Assembly (NCBI GenBank): GCA_009746045.1
Contig: RPFO01002157.1
Coordinates: 1-37,563, forward strand
Length of the DNA stretch: 37,563 bases
Direction of reading: 5' to 3'
From: Mesostigma viride
Lineage: Eukaryota; Streptophyta; Mesostigmatophyceae; Mesostigmatales; Mesostigmataceae
The notes beneath the pieces were generated by a model that made no database searches, was not told the origin of the DNA, and worked only from the letters and a program-made list of their open reading frames with translations. Of this stretch, positions 17,612 to 37,563 are shown one piece after another; position 1 is the stretch's first letter, and the number at the start of each line of letters is the position of its first letter. A program made the position numbers and the translations under genes.

Positions 17612-19426
17612 TCAGCAGGCACCCAGTGCCGCCGCCGCTTCCCTCAGCTCATCATCCGACCCCACATCCATATCCCCCCCGTCCGCCACCCCCTCGTCGT
17701 CAATGGCCTCCTCCTGACCACCTCTCATGTCTTCCCCTGCCACATCCACCATATCGGCTCCACTAGCCTCCACATCCAGGCCCTCATCGCTACCCCCCTC
17801 CTTGCCGCCATGGCCCTTTGTAGATGCGTCCACGCAGGGCCCCCCTCGCCCGCCCCCATCAGCGCCCCCCTCCTCACAAGCTCCTGCATGCACGTCCCGT
17901 TCACCCCCCGGCCACTGAACATCACCCACCACCTCGGTGCCTTCCTCACCGCCACACCCCTCGCTGGCCCCCCCTGCCTCACCGCCCCCCCTCTTGCTCA
18001 ACCCCTTGCCCCCCTCGCCCTCCACCCCTTCCCCACCCAATGCCCCCTCATACCCCCCCTCCTCGACAAAGACTTGTTCCCCCCTTTGCTCGCCAAAACA
18101 CCCCTCTTGCCCCCCCTCCTCCCCCACCTCGGCGTCCATACGGTCCAACTCCAACGCCGCGTTCAACAGCTCCCTCTCGCTGCCGCTCTCCGACACGCAA
18201 CCCGAGTCATACCCATCCGCGTACGGGTACAAGTAACTACCGCCGCTGCCCCCCGCATGCCAGCCATCCCCCGCACCCTCCACATGCGCGCCACCATCAA
18301 ACCCACCCACAGGGTCACCGCCGCCAGCGACCGCCTTGCCGTGCACCGGCACATGCGCCAGGGATGCCGGGATTGTCCTGAGGTCCAGCCCTGTCCCTTG
18401 GGCACCCATCTCCCGCATGATGATGCCGCTGGCTGCCGTCACGCCGCCACCTGAACAGGCCTTGCCCGGCTGAGCGGCCGATGGCGCGAACGCCCGCGAC
18501 GATGCCCCAGGAGGTCGCTCCTCGTCCTCCTCATCCGACCGCCCCCCGCCCCACTCCTCCTCCCCGTTGTCCAACTCGTCCCCCACGTGCGCGTCGCCCT
18601 CGCCCCCATCCCTGTCCCTATCTTCCAACTCCAGCTTGTGGCCCACGCCCATGCGCGTCCCGTGCTGCTCCGCAGGCATGCCCAGGATGCGCACGTGGCG
18701 CACGCGGATGCTCTTCCAGTAGGACAGGAACAGGTTGTGCGCCACGTCCGCGTCCGTGAGCGTGTCCCGGTGCAACCCACGGTCCATTGACTCCTCCACT
18801 GCGCGGACCAGGGGGTAGCAGTCGGCGCAGATGCCCCGGGAGCTGTCGATGCGACGGAAGGTAAGCGGGAGGTGCTTTGCGCAGAAGGCCTGCGGGCAGG
18901 TCAGGCAGCGGTAGTCGGTGCGGGAGCAGAGCGCGACCGCACAGTTATGCCAGCCGCAGATCCATCGGCCCTTCATGGCCAGGAAATCGGACTCCGTATG
19001 ACCGATGCATCTCCGGTGGTAGGACTTGAGGCAGTTCTTGGCCTGGCACGCGATCTCCGTCACGCCGTGCTTGCACACGAAGCAGACGTACTCGCTGGGC
19101 TTGGCGAGCGCCGGCCGCCGGCGGCTCTTAGCCGCGTGGACGGGCTTGCGCTTGGCGAGCGATTCCTTGGGGCTGTGCGGCTGCGCGGATGACTTGGCGG
19201 CTTGCGCCGGCTTGCCGGTACTCACTTGCTTGCCGGCTGGCTGGCGGCTTGCTGGCGGTTTGTCGGTGGTGAGCTTGGGGACGGCTTCGGGCTTCTTCGG
19301 ATGTGCGCGGCCTTGTTTCAATTTGCTTTTCACGTTGTGGGAAGTCGCGTCGCGTTGTTTCATGTCTGCAGTGTCGACTGGAACAGACGGGCTTATGCAG
19401 GGTTGTGTAAGGCCAGGCAGTCTCAA
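17612..19426 (-). CDS. PHD finger plus C5HCH zinc-finger protein (chromatin reader-like)
   Basis: A 604-aa open frame. Residues 1-114 are basic and rich in K, P, A and S. At about 115-161 lies a PHD-type finger: CFVC, CQAKNC, SYHRRC, then WICGWH, where the last ligand is histidine. A second cluster at about 162-203 (CAVALC, CLTCPQAFCAKH, CADC) matches the C5HCH module that follows the variant PHD in NSD-family and plant NERD-like proteins, which read histone H3 tails. From about 260 onward it is glycine- and acid-rich, low complexity, ending ALGAC. The start is uncertain: M1 at 19426 or M22 at 19363, and a CTGCAG just before the latter could be a splice acceptor from an upstream exon. No SET domain is visible. 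GC-rich codon use and lack of frameshifts mark it as a host gene. Confidence 0.75.
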   Translation of the reverse strand: MRLPGLTQPCISPSVPVDTADMKQRDATSHNVKSKLKQGRAHPKKPEAVPKLTTDKPPASRQPAGKQVSTGKPAQAAKSSAQPHSPKESLAKRKPVHAAKSRRRPALAKPSEYVCFVCKHGVTEIACQAKNCLKSYHRRCIGHTESDFLAMKGRWICGWHNCAVALCSRTDYRCLTCPQAFCAKHLPLTFRRIDSSRGICADCYPLVRAVEESMDRGLHRDTLTDADVAHNLFLSYWKSIRVRHVRILGMPAEQHGTRMGVGHKLELEDRDRDGGEGDAHVGDELDNGEEEWGGGRSDEEDEERPPGASSRAFAPSAAQPGKACSGGGVTAASGIIMREMGAQGTGLDLRTIPASLAHVPVHGKAVAGGGDPVGGFDGGAHVEGAGDGWHAGGSGGSYLYPYADGYDSGCVSESGSERELLNAALELDRMDAEVGEEGGQEGCFGEQRGEQVFVEEGGYEGALGGEGVEGEGGKGLSKRGGGEAGGASEGCGGEEGTEVVGDVQWPGGERDVHAGACEEGGADGGGRGGPCVDASTKGHGGKEGGSDEGLDVEASGADMVDVAGEDMRGGQEEAIDDEGVADGGDMDVGSDDELREAAAALGAC

Positions 19427-21547
19427 CTGGGGCTAATTGTGCTTCGCATCCAAGAGTGTATTTGTGGCCATCGTCCCCGACGAATGTGCTTGATCCATGA
19501 TTTTACACGGCAATGAGGGGCGAAGTGAGCTCCATTCTTAAAGACGAAAAGCAACCTTTATTATTATTAATTATGATGCCTTAATTTCATAAAAAATACG
19601 GCCATGCTGAGCCATCACTGGAGTCAATTGCAACGCGGGCATCAGGACATCCTTACAAGCACCGCCTAGCGTCGTGGTTAGTCTCCATCAGTGGTAAAAT
19701 ATGCCACTGGTTGTCGGGAGATTTCTAAATATTCCCGGTGCCCTTCTGGCTTGAAAAAGTATGCCATTAGCCCATCAACTCCATAATATCGAGGCCAGCC
19801 GGCCAGGTAAGTAGGACCACAGCAAAGCGTCGCCACTGGTCGCGGTAGTAGTGATTATTAAACTGGCGGAGCCCATTCTCCGAAAAATAAAAAAGGTTCG
19901 AACAAAAAGGAGAAGCCAATTTAATTTATTTGGTCAGCGTGTAAAGCGGGTACAGTTTGACGTGCTCTTTCCCCGAAATCCTTCCATCCTGTTTTTTTCG
20001 TACCATCCTGGCCGCAGATCCAGGAGTTTTGCTCCAAGATCGATCGTCCAATAAGTAGACTGCTAGACGCCAATGGAAATTCTCGAATTGCGTCCCCTCT
20101 TCAAACGCTGACCGGAAAAATTGGCTTCGATCACTTCGATTCTCATTTTCTTCGAACCTTTGGTTCGTCCGAAATGGCTCCGCCGGATCACACGTATCCC
20201 TGTCGTACATATTCCGGCGAGTCATAAATATGTAAATACGTACAGTAGCTTCAAGTGGGAAACTTTTCACAAGTAAGTACAAGTAACATGCAGGTGGCGT
20301 TGGCAGCCGGCAGGTTCCACCAGCCTTGTTGCCCAGTTCCCAGTGCCCACTGGGGCCCGTGCGGCCGTGCCCACTGTACCAGTACTGTAGCAAATTTGAG
20401 GGCGTTTCCAAACGTCTTCCATAAAGAGTAAACTTTGGGAGAAAAATTTAAAATCACTAACTCCTCTAACCGGTACACCGTACATGTAGTTGAAAAACTG
20501 CATATGTACTTACCAGTGTGCGAATCTCAGCGGCCCATGTTGAGTTGAGTTGAGTTTATTCCCACGCCGGTGAACCGACAGGGTTACAGTATGATTAGTG
20601 GACCTTAAGGGCGTCACTTGGCTCCCCTGGTCACATAATGCTCCTTTCTAAACCTTTCACCTATCACACTACCCTCAGTGGGTAACCCGCTGGTCGATAC
20701 GTGGTACCTCTTAACCTAACGAAATTCCTATTGGTTAATAAAAAATACCCATTTACCCGGAAAAATTAGTGGAGCCAACGGCTGGTCCTGCCTTATGGGG
20801 TGGCAAACAAGGTGAGAGCGGTGAGATACTTGACCCCTACATAGACTAGGCCTAGCTACGCGGCTAACGCCCATGTTGCCGAGCCTAGCTACTTCCGCGG
20901 CCCATGTGCGGCGTGGGAAACCACTGAACTGAACTGAGCTGAACTTACGTACTTATTACCTGGGCTTTCTATAGGCCACAATTACGGTGCACTTTAGGCC
21001 ACTAGAGGATCATGTGCAACGTGGGACACAACAACAACAACAACGGTGCACTTCACTGTAAAGTAGGCTGGCGAAAGGGAACGACTGGCAACTGGCAAGG
21101 CGGTATTTGAAAAGACGTGACACGACTGGCGACGAACGTGGGCATGTGCATAGCTACAGAGGACCGCAGGGCAACCATATTTTCTGGGCCAAACGGGGCT
21201 GTCTTCTTAGAGCATCGCACCGTGTACATACTGCCAAAATATTACTGCTAAAGATGGCGGGTTTCCTGGTATAGAATTCTCGTGGACAAAACCGGCATGT
21301 CTGCGGAGGGGAAATGACCTTTAGGTCATGCGTATTTGTGCACGGATGAATGGCGTTCCTGTAGGTCAAACATTGAAGCAGCTGGATTACTAGTTGGTAT
21401 TTGGTTAGTTTGGTTACTGTAATAAATGGTTTTCTAGTGATGAGATAGTTATACATCGTGCCACACCCTATTAGTAGCCTAATAAGAAATATATGAGATT
21501 TTCCTGAGCTCCTCTCCGGACAGGTAGCTCTGTTTTGTGGACAGAAA
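19427..21547. other. Host intergenic region upstream of the PHD and GOT1 genes
   Basis: The two flanking genes diverge from here, so both promoters should lie inside. I see no credible gene, tRNA or rRNA. It contains the inverted-repeat structure at 19865-20184, GAGTT/GAACT simple repeats near 20,540 and 20,925, and an ACAACA run near 21,030. Confidence 0.45.
19865..20184. repeat. Imperfect long inverted repeat, MITE-like hairpin
   Basis: The left arm (about 19865-19945) starts GGCGGAGCC and carries AGGTTCGAA, GAAGCCAATTT and GGTCAGCGT. The reverse complement of the right arm (about 20095-20184) gives the same four blocks in the same order. Arms are about 80-90 nt with a spacer of roughly 150 nt. 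It could be a non-autonomous DNA transposon. No clear flanking target duplication was seen. Confidence 0.65.
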
Positions 21548-24500
21548 ATGGCGCCCTTCGCCATGGATGACAGGCGAAGTAAGTCTATCATTCAATGGCA
21601 CTCGACATGTGAGAACAACTTTTTAACCCTTTTACTATCATTTTTTTTTCTTCGCTGTCGCGTCAAGGCTGTTAACCGGTCGTTACCGGTCGTTCCTTGT
21701 ATTTCCGGGCTGTGTTGTATTTCTGGGCTGTATCACTGTGTTGTGCAGAAATCGGGATTGGTCTCACCGGGTTCGGCATTCTCTTCACATGCATGGGCCT
21801 TCTCTTTTTCTTTGACAAAGGCCTCTTGGCCATGGGAAATGTAAGTTCTGGCTGTTCGGGTGATAAACGCACCGGACAGCAGCAAACCTTCCTGCGCTGC
21901 AGCGCTTCGGCCTCCATGATTATGTTTTGCCGAGGAGGGACGCCTCGTTTGGATGCACCTTTTTTACACTGCCCATAACATAGCTTGCTGCACCTACGAA
22001 CAATCTGTCTGCGATGCTCTTTACACAAGGAACGGTTTATCAAGGAGACAACCAGGGTTTATGTTCGAACGCTGGCAGGACGGTCAGTGATGCCAGAAAG
22101 GGGGTTAAGGGAAGGAGGGAGGAAGAGAGAAGAAACAAGGGAACAGGAATGGCGGCAAACCGCTAAGGAGAACTCACGGCTTGACGGCTGTGACAGCTTT
22201 GACAGCTTTGATGGCCACATCCAGGTTGAGGTGTTGGTGGCACAGTAAGCTATGCAGCTTGGTGTATTCATGTTCAGCAGAGCTTCAAGAACCGACGGAA
22301 CTGAGTGCGGCAACAACAGGGGTTCATGAAACAGGGAGAGCCCTCGCAAGTGACGGCAGCCAGCCATGGCTAACCGTTGCGTGCATGTGCTACACAGTCT
22401 GGTGGATACATAGTGAAGGGCAGCGCCGTATATTGCCTAGCTCTCACGGTGCCTAGCTGTCACCATTAGTTGGCAGGGCCACGGTGGGTCAAACATCCAC
22501 GTGAGAACATCGTTTGTTTGGGAACTAGTCTTTCTGTCTATTGGCATCCTATGTGCAATGGTTGTCATCTAGAATCCATGCCAAGTTTACGTGGTATGTG
22601 TCGAGATCACATGTTGTGGTGATAGAGGTGAGCACACATACCTGCCTGTTCAACCTTATATACGCTTTTCTCGACACCATTCCGAAGCTAATGCTGTTGC
22701 TGCCACCCACACGTTGCCGTCCCTTTCACCACCACATCCCTCACCACAAACGCTCTATCACCACCGCATTCCTACCACCACCTAAGCCCTGAGTCATCAC
22801 CACCGCATCCCCACGACCACATAATCCCTGAGTCATCGCCACCGCATCCCTACCCCCGCCCCCCCCCCCCCCCACAGATCCTGTTCATCTCGGGCGTCTT
22901 CCTAACGATCGGCCCCAAGCCGACCATCATGTTCTTCCTAAAGCCTAGAAACCGCAAGGTAGGGCCCCCACGCGCAGCAAGCATGACCAGCCAGCAGGCC
23001 CAGTCAGCAGGCCCAGCTAGCAGGCCCAGTTGCCCACTAAGCATGTCTGCGTGCAGGCTGAGGAACCTCAAATGGCTTATGGCTAGAATACATTCCTTCG
23101 GCGCCTTTTCCTTCGGTGCCTTTTCCATGGGCTGTATTCATGGGCCTTTGAGGGCGGCCCACGCACGCGTGTGGGGGCAGTGGACTGGTTGTGGAGAGGC
23201 TTGGAGTAGGAACGCGCGGTCGCTGTTTGTCCACGAGGAACGAGGGAGGCAGGGTGCGCATGCAGGGACACCAGCGTCCCTGCCAGTTATACGTGGATCG
23301 GTCCACCTGGCATCGCGTTCACGGTCTTGTGTGTTTTGTCGGTCAGCATGTGCCACATCTGCCTCTTGCGGCATGTTCCATGTCTACCTGTTGCGGCAGG
23401 TTCCATATTATTGTGCCTTGGGACACCGGTTGCTGCCTTGATCATCCCGTATGTCCACGTCGGTTGCTGCCTTGATCATCCCGTATGTCCACGTTGGTTG
23501 CTGCCTTGATCATCCCGTATGTCCACGTCGGTTGCTGGCTTGATTATCCCGTATGTACACGTTGGTTGCTGCCTTGATCATCCCATATGTACACGTTGGT
23601 TGCTGCCTTGATTATTCCTTATGTACGCGTTGGTTGCTGCCTTGATCATCCCGTATGTACACGTTGGTTGCTGCCTTGAATATTCCTTATGTACATGTCG
23701 GTTGCTGCCTTGATTATCCTGTATGCTCCTGATTTTCCGCACCACGGCTGTAATCTTGTGCACCAAGGGTGCTCTCTTGTGCAAGCTGCCTGTCCACGTT
23801 TAACTTTCCGGCAGGTTGTTTTGCATGTGTCCTGCCAGACATGCACATGCATACTTGGGATGGTTAAGGAGGAGGGGCCAAAGGTTGGTCAGTAGAGCCA
23901 GCGATGCTGGGACCAGACCGTCTCATCCGGCGCTCGCCTGCTACTGCCACCTGTCACCTGCCGGGACACCCTGCAGGGCTCGGTCTTCTTCTCCCTGGGT
24001 TTTGTCATGGTCGTGAGTGGCTTCTTGCATCCGGTGTTCGGCATGGCCATCGAGAGCTATGGATTCGTGCTGCTGTTCCGGTGGGTGGCCCGGAACTCTA
24101 CGTTCTAAGTACTGCAGGTGGCTCACACAGCGCGTGGTGTCTTTCACAGTGTGATGTGGCTCATGCACACCCACACGAGCATTTATACACACACAAGCAC
24201 ACACAAGAACACACAAGCACATACACATACGCGCGCGCACGCACACACAGCGCGCGCATCGTTCATGCTTCACACTCCAATTACCCCTTCGCGCTCACTG
24301 ATTCCTCACGCAGCCTTCATCCGTCACGCGTTCAAGTTCCCCAGAGCTGCCTTGCAGCCCCGCTTGCGGTGACACAGCCAAACTGCTTCAGCATTATCGC
24401 AGGGTCGGGTCACGGGGTAGCTGCCACTGTGCTCTCTGGCTGGGGCTGCTTGCTGTTGCAGCATGTCATCAGCGTGGATGTGCCATGGCAGGATGCAACA

Positions 24501-25817
24501 CTGCTCATTGCTAACATGCAGGTGTACATTTTCCATCCAGCAGCATGTTCATATCGTTTACTGGGCAGCATGCTCTTTCGGAATGTTTGTTTCGTTTATT
24601 GGGCAGATGCATGCTCTTTTGGAATGCTCGTATTGTTCCTCATGTTTGTTCGCTGGGTCGCTGTTTCTTGGCTTTTCCTAATATCTTGGCTGTTTCTCGG
24701 CTTTGTCTTATATCAATCGTCGGCAATGGACGGGCGGTTACCCCCCTGCAGGGACTTCTTCCCCACCGTCGTCATGTTCCTGAAGAAGGTACCCGTGCTG
24801 GGCTGGATCCTGAGCCTGCCCGGCTTCAAGGCGGTACGTCTTGCTTGCCTGTCCTGCCGCACGCTCGCGATGGTGGGACAGGCGTCGTACTTGTGGATGC
24901 GGAAGCTTGTCATAGGTATAGGCATATTATGGTTCATTTGTCTGGATGGCTGCACTGTTCTGCACAGCTGGGTGTACACGGATGCCTATGCGTTTTTTAA
25001 AACAAGACAGGTGTCCCCAGCCTGACATCCGCAGTGGGGATCTCACAGCACTGTCTCATGAACCAATCAGTGCAGGCCGTGGTATTTGGATACTTTGGAC
25101 ATGACTTTGGACCACTCCTTTTGGGGGGAGAGACAATCTCTCCCCACCCAGTTGGGCACAGGCCGGCCACGCTACCGGCACCAATTCCCCGCTATCAGTA
25201 TTAAGTCAAGCATTAAGTTAAGGTCATTGACGCGGGTACGAGCCGCAGTGCAAGGATCTGTTTGTCAGCCCGTTTGCCCGAGGCGATGAAGCCCGCACGA
25301 TAACATGGGACCCATGCAAAGTACGTAGTAGGGGAGCAACACATCATGCCTGTGTGCTTCTGTGTAGCTTCACCGGGGTTTGCCAGGTGTGGCGATGGTC
25401 AGGTGTGGGTACACACATGGCACCATGGGATTGGCTCTCTCACTTACGAGGTTGCAGAGGTGGTCAGCATCAAGGAGAGAAAGAGGGGAGCTTCCCAAAA
25501 AGATCTTGTGATGCCAAGGTGCCTTGGAGTGGAGATCGATACAGGCAAGATTGTGGTACGAGCCACTGATGGTACCTGACATCGTTTCTTGCCTCGAAAC
25601 CCCACATGGTGGGAGGGTGCACACATCATCATCACACATACTGTCATACGCGGTTCACGGCGCCCTCTGGCGCAGCTCTGTGTTCATGTTGTGCTCCACC
25701 ACGCTGTGGCTCGGACACTTGCTGACTCCCCAATGTGCATGGTCTCTTCACATGTGTGCATACCTGGCCGCGCAGTTCATGAACAAGCTGGCACCCAGGG
25801 GTGGGCTACCGGTATAA
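21548..25817 (+). CDS. GOT1: GOT1/SFT2-family vesicle transport protein GOT1, six exons
   Basis: Exons: 21548-21578, 21749-21840, 22878-22958, 23977-24080, 24752-24833, 25776-25817. All junctions are GT-AG with matching phases, giving 143 aa, close to the plant family length of about 140. It begins MAPFAMDDRR, parallel to the plant GOT1 N-terminus, then IGIGLTGFGILF and FFFDKGLLAMGN (exon 2), ILFISGVFLTIGPKP (exon 3), a glycine-rich membrane segment ending ESYGFVLLF (exon 4), and KKVPVLGWILSLPGFKA (exon 5). Four hydrophobic spans match Got1 proteins, Golgi/ER membrane proteins needed for vesicle traffic between ER and Golgi. Introns are 170, 1037, 1018, 671 and 942 nt; intron 3 holds a minisatellite. 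No indel is present. It converges on CDC5. Confidence 0.93.
23428..23731 (+). repeat. 34-bp minisatellite, nine units, in GOT1 intron 3
   Basis: GGTTGCTG recurs at 23428, 23462, 23496, 23530, 23564, 23598, 23632, 23666 and 23700, an exact 34-nt period. The unit continues CCTTGATCATCCCGTATGT with small substitutions (CAC/TAC, CATCCC/TATTCC). The units abut directly, so this is not a CRISPR-like array. Confidence 0.95.
24186..24260 (+). repeat. CA/CG-rich microsatellite in GOT1 intron 4
   Basis: ACACACAAGC-type repeats pass into GCGCGCGCACGCACACA. This is a simple alternating purine-pyrimidine tract, without coding meaning. Confidence 0.85.
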
Positions 25818-26973
25818 ACCAAAGGGACCCCATGCCTGGCTGTCCAGCTACTCGTTGGCTGCGGTCAAGCAGGGGATGGCGGCCCGGTGGGAACGCCAGG
25901 AAACAGGAAAACATATCCAACGACGAACACACGGACAAGATAACGGCAGGCTCGAGCTACCATGGTCCGGATTCTCCCGATTTCTGGCCTGCGCTGGTTG
26001 TCTCCTTGATATCCAACGGGTTTTTCTGTTTTGATCCTTGAGAGATCAAGCCTCCATGGGATCCCTGGGATGCACACGGCCCACAAGAAACTACGGCAGT
26101 GCTGCCTGGGGGGTTGCGCATATTATTTGTTGCTCATTTGGCTGTCTTGTCTACTTACGACCAACGACCTTGCTCCGACAACTGCCATGTGCCAGCTCTG
26201 CTGCACAACTCATGCTCATGCATGATCTACCGGTACCTGAGGGGGAATGCCATTGGGAAATCATTGTACGACTTTTCTGAGCAGGAGAGTGCAAATGGAA
26301 CGCCAGCGGGGACGGTCTGCTTCTCAAGCTGTACATGTTGTGTGTCAAGCAGCTTGATTGCTCGGCTCCCTAGCCCAGGCTTGGAGATTGTGGATGGGCC
26401 CTCATGCATCCACATGCTTAAGGGCTGGGTAGCACCGGCCATTGCATGCCATTAATTAATAATTAATTAAACTCGTGCTCCCGTTGGGGAGTCACGGAGC
26501 ATTAACCCCGATGGATGGATGGATGGGTGGGTACACACAATCCTAACGGTCTATGCTAGCTACAAGCTAGCTACAAAAACAGTCCTACTCTAATGGTGCT
26601 CGCGACCCTAGGGGTCCTGTCGAGCATGCCTCCCTCGTTTGCAAACACGCTCCTTCCCCACGGCAGGGGGGTTGTCCACTATGACCTGGGCCCATCTCTT
26701 CGACAATGTCTGCCCAACGCTGCTTATCCTGCATATCCGACCACCCTGTTCCTTCATCAATTCAATCATTAACTAACAGTTGTATCACTTAATAATAATA
26801 ATTCCATTACTGATAAACTCTGCACATTGCGAGAGTATTCAGTGCCTCTACCTTGGCCACAAATCTCCAGAATTTCCCACTGGTAAACCACTCGGCAGCC
26901 CAGGCTTGCCAGGGAAAGACAGATCCTGATGCTCACCAGGCATGATAGAGCCCTGCTTTCCACAGCCTACAAT
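25818..26973. other. Intergenic region between convergent GOT1 and CDC5
   Basis: It holds the 3-prime flanks of both genes. No credible gene. A TTAATTAATAATTAATTAA palindromic AT stretch lies near 26,453-26,471 and a short GGAT run near 26,512. Confidence 0.45.
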
Positions 26974-35992
<9,019 letters not shown>

Positions 35993-36455
35993 CTGGCCGT
36001 GGCAGTGGCGATCAAACAGGTAGTCATATTGATCGTTAGTTTGATTATTCTTCAGTAAAATGAAGCCAAGCGGCGTAGAAGACAAGCATGGCAGCGGCCA
36101 CAGTGACCACGATTGACAGTTTCTTAGAGTTCTTCAACGGATTCGTGAACACCAAGAGTCCAAGTGACGGGGGTGAGGGGGCCAGGCAACCCCCGTGCGT
36201 GCGCTGGCAACCAGGACACCAGTACGTGGGCGTAGTGGGGGGCAGCTATGTGGCCCCAAGAAAAATACATTCTCGCAACGCTACCCAAACGCTATATCGT
36301 GCCCATGAGCAGCTACTTGAAACACGCAAGCACCCAAGAGCAAATGACCACTAGCTACTCGACAGCACATTCATACGTGCTTTAATAAACGTGCGCAAAT
36401 GGGTTCAATGGAAGACAGACACCACACAAACGCACACACATGAAGAAACACACAC
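35993..36455. other. CDC5 intron sequence before the GA satellite
   Basis: This precedes the first visible exon on the minus strand. I found no exon matching the CDC5 MYB region. An 88-codon plus-strand ORF at 36,088 has no recognisable features. Confidence 0.4.
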
Positions 36456-36458
36456 ACA

Positions 36459-37563
<1,105 letters not shown>

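Noticed and set aside
17606-18454. A 282-codon plus-strand ORF rich in P, H and L.
   Set aside because: Antisense to the low-complexity tail of the PHD protein.
19926-20411. A 161-codon minus-strand ORF.
   Set aside because: It lies largely inside the inverted-repeat structure and has no recognisable domain or supporting context.
19427-21547. Possible tRNA gene in the intergenic region.
   Set aside because: Some GGTTCGA-like strings occur but no cloverleaf could be drawn around them.
23428-23731. Possible CRISPR-like array.
   Set aside because: Units abut directly with no spacers, and the context is a eukaryotic intron.

Overview
The window looks like a piece of nuclear chromosome from a green-lineage eukaryote, probably a unicellular alga, with a virus-like element integrated at its left side. 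Two host genes are spliced with GT-AG introns. Their products resemble the land-plant versions of CDC5 and GOT1 more than the animal ones, which is the basis for the green-lineage call. No organism name can be fixed from the sequence alone.

Region 1 (1-15,030, open at the left edge) is an intron-less, densely packed set of virus genes of the Polinton-like virus (PLV)/adintovirus/virophage kind. Read leftward there are an archaeo-eukaryotic-type primase fused to a helicase, a tyrosine recombinase with an AT-hook N-terminal extension, an A32/FtsK-HerA packaging ATPase, and a coiled-coil protein. Read rightward from a shared palindromic promoter there are two large beta-rich, fibre-like regions, a basic C2H2 protein, a penton-like minor capsid protein, a small pVI-like amphipathic protein, a double-jelly-roll major capsid protein, a 56-aa protein, an adhesin with bacterial Ig-like repeats and a LamG-like end, a second jelly-roll-like protein, and a basic protein of unknown function. 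Nine gene starts have TCTA 5-21 nt upstream of the ATG in an AT-rich setting, like the late-promoter core described for Cafeteria roenbergensis virus and mavirus. Most structural genes carry frameshifts. The recombinase catalytic region, ATPase and coiled-coil genes are open. No DNA polymerase B or protease gene was recognised, and the left end and any terminal inverted repeat lie outside the window.

Region 2 (15,031-17,611) is repeat-rich: five tandem copies of a ~112-bp unit with a perfect-stemmed hairpin, then about 950 bp of tetranucleotide satellite made of GAAT, GGAC, GCAT, GGAT and GGGA blocks.

Region 3 (17,612-37,563) is host sequence: a PHD/C5HCH zinc-finger gene (minus), GOT1 with six exons (plus), and CDC5 (minus) with twelve exons in view and its MYB-domain exons beyond the right edge. 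GOT1 and CDC5 converge. Their introns hold a 34-bp minisatellite, GCAC and ACT arrays, a tandem duplication spanning a splice donor, and a GA-rich satellite that runs off the right edge.

The virus genes would work together as primase-helicase (replication), recombinase (integration), ATPase plus capsid proteins (packaging and shell), and fibre/adhesin proteins (host contact). GOT1 (ER-Golgi transport), CDC5 (spliceosome) and the PHD protein (chromatin) are unrelated host functions.
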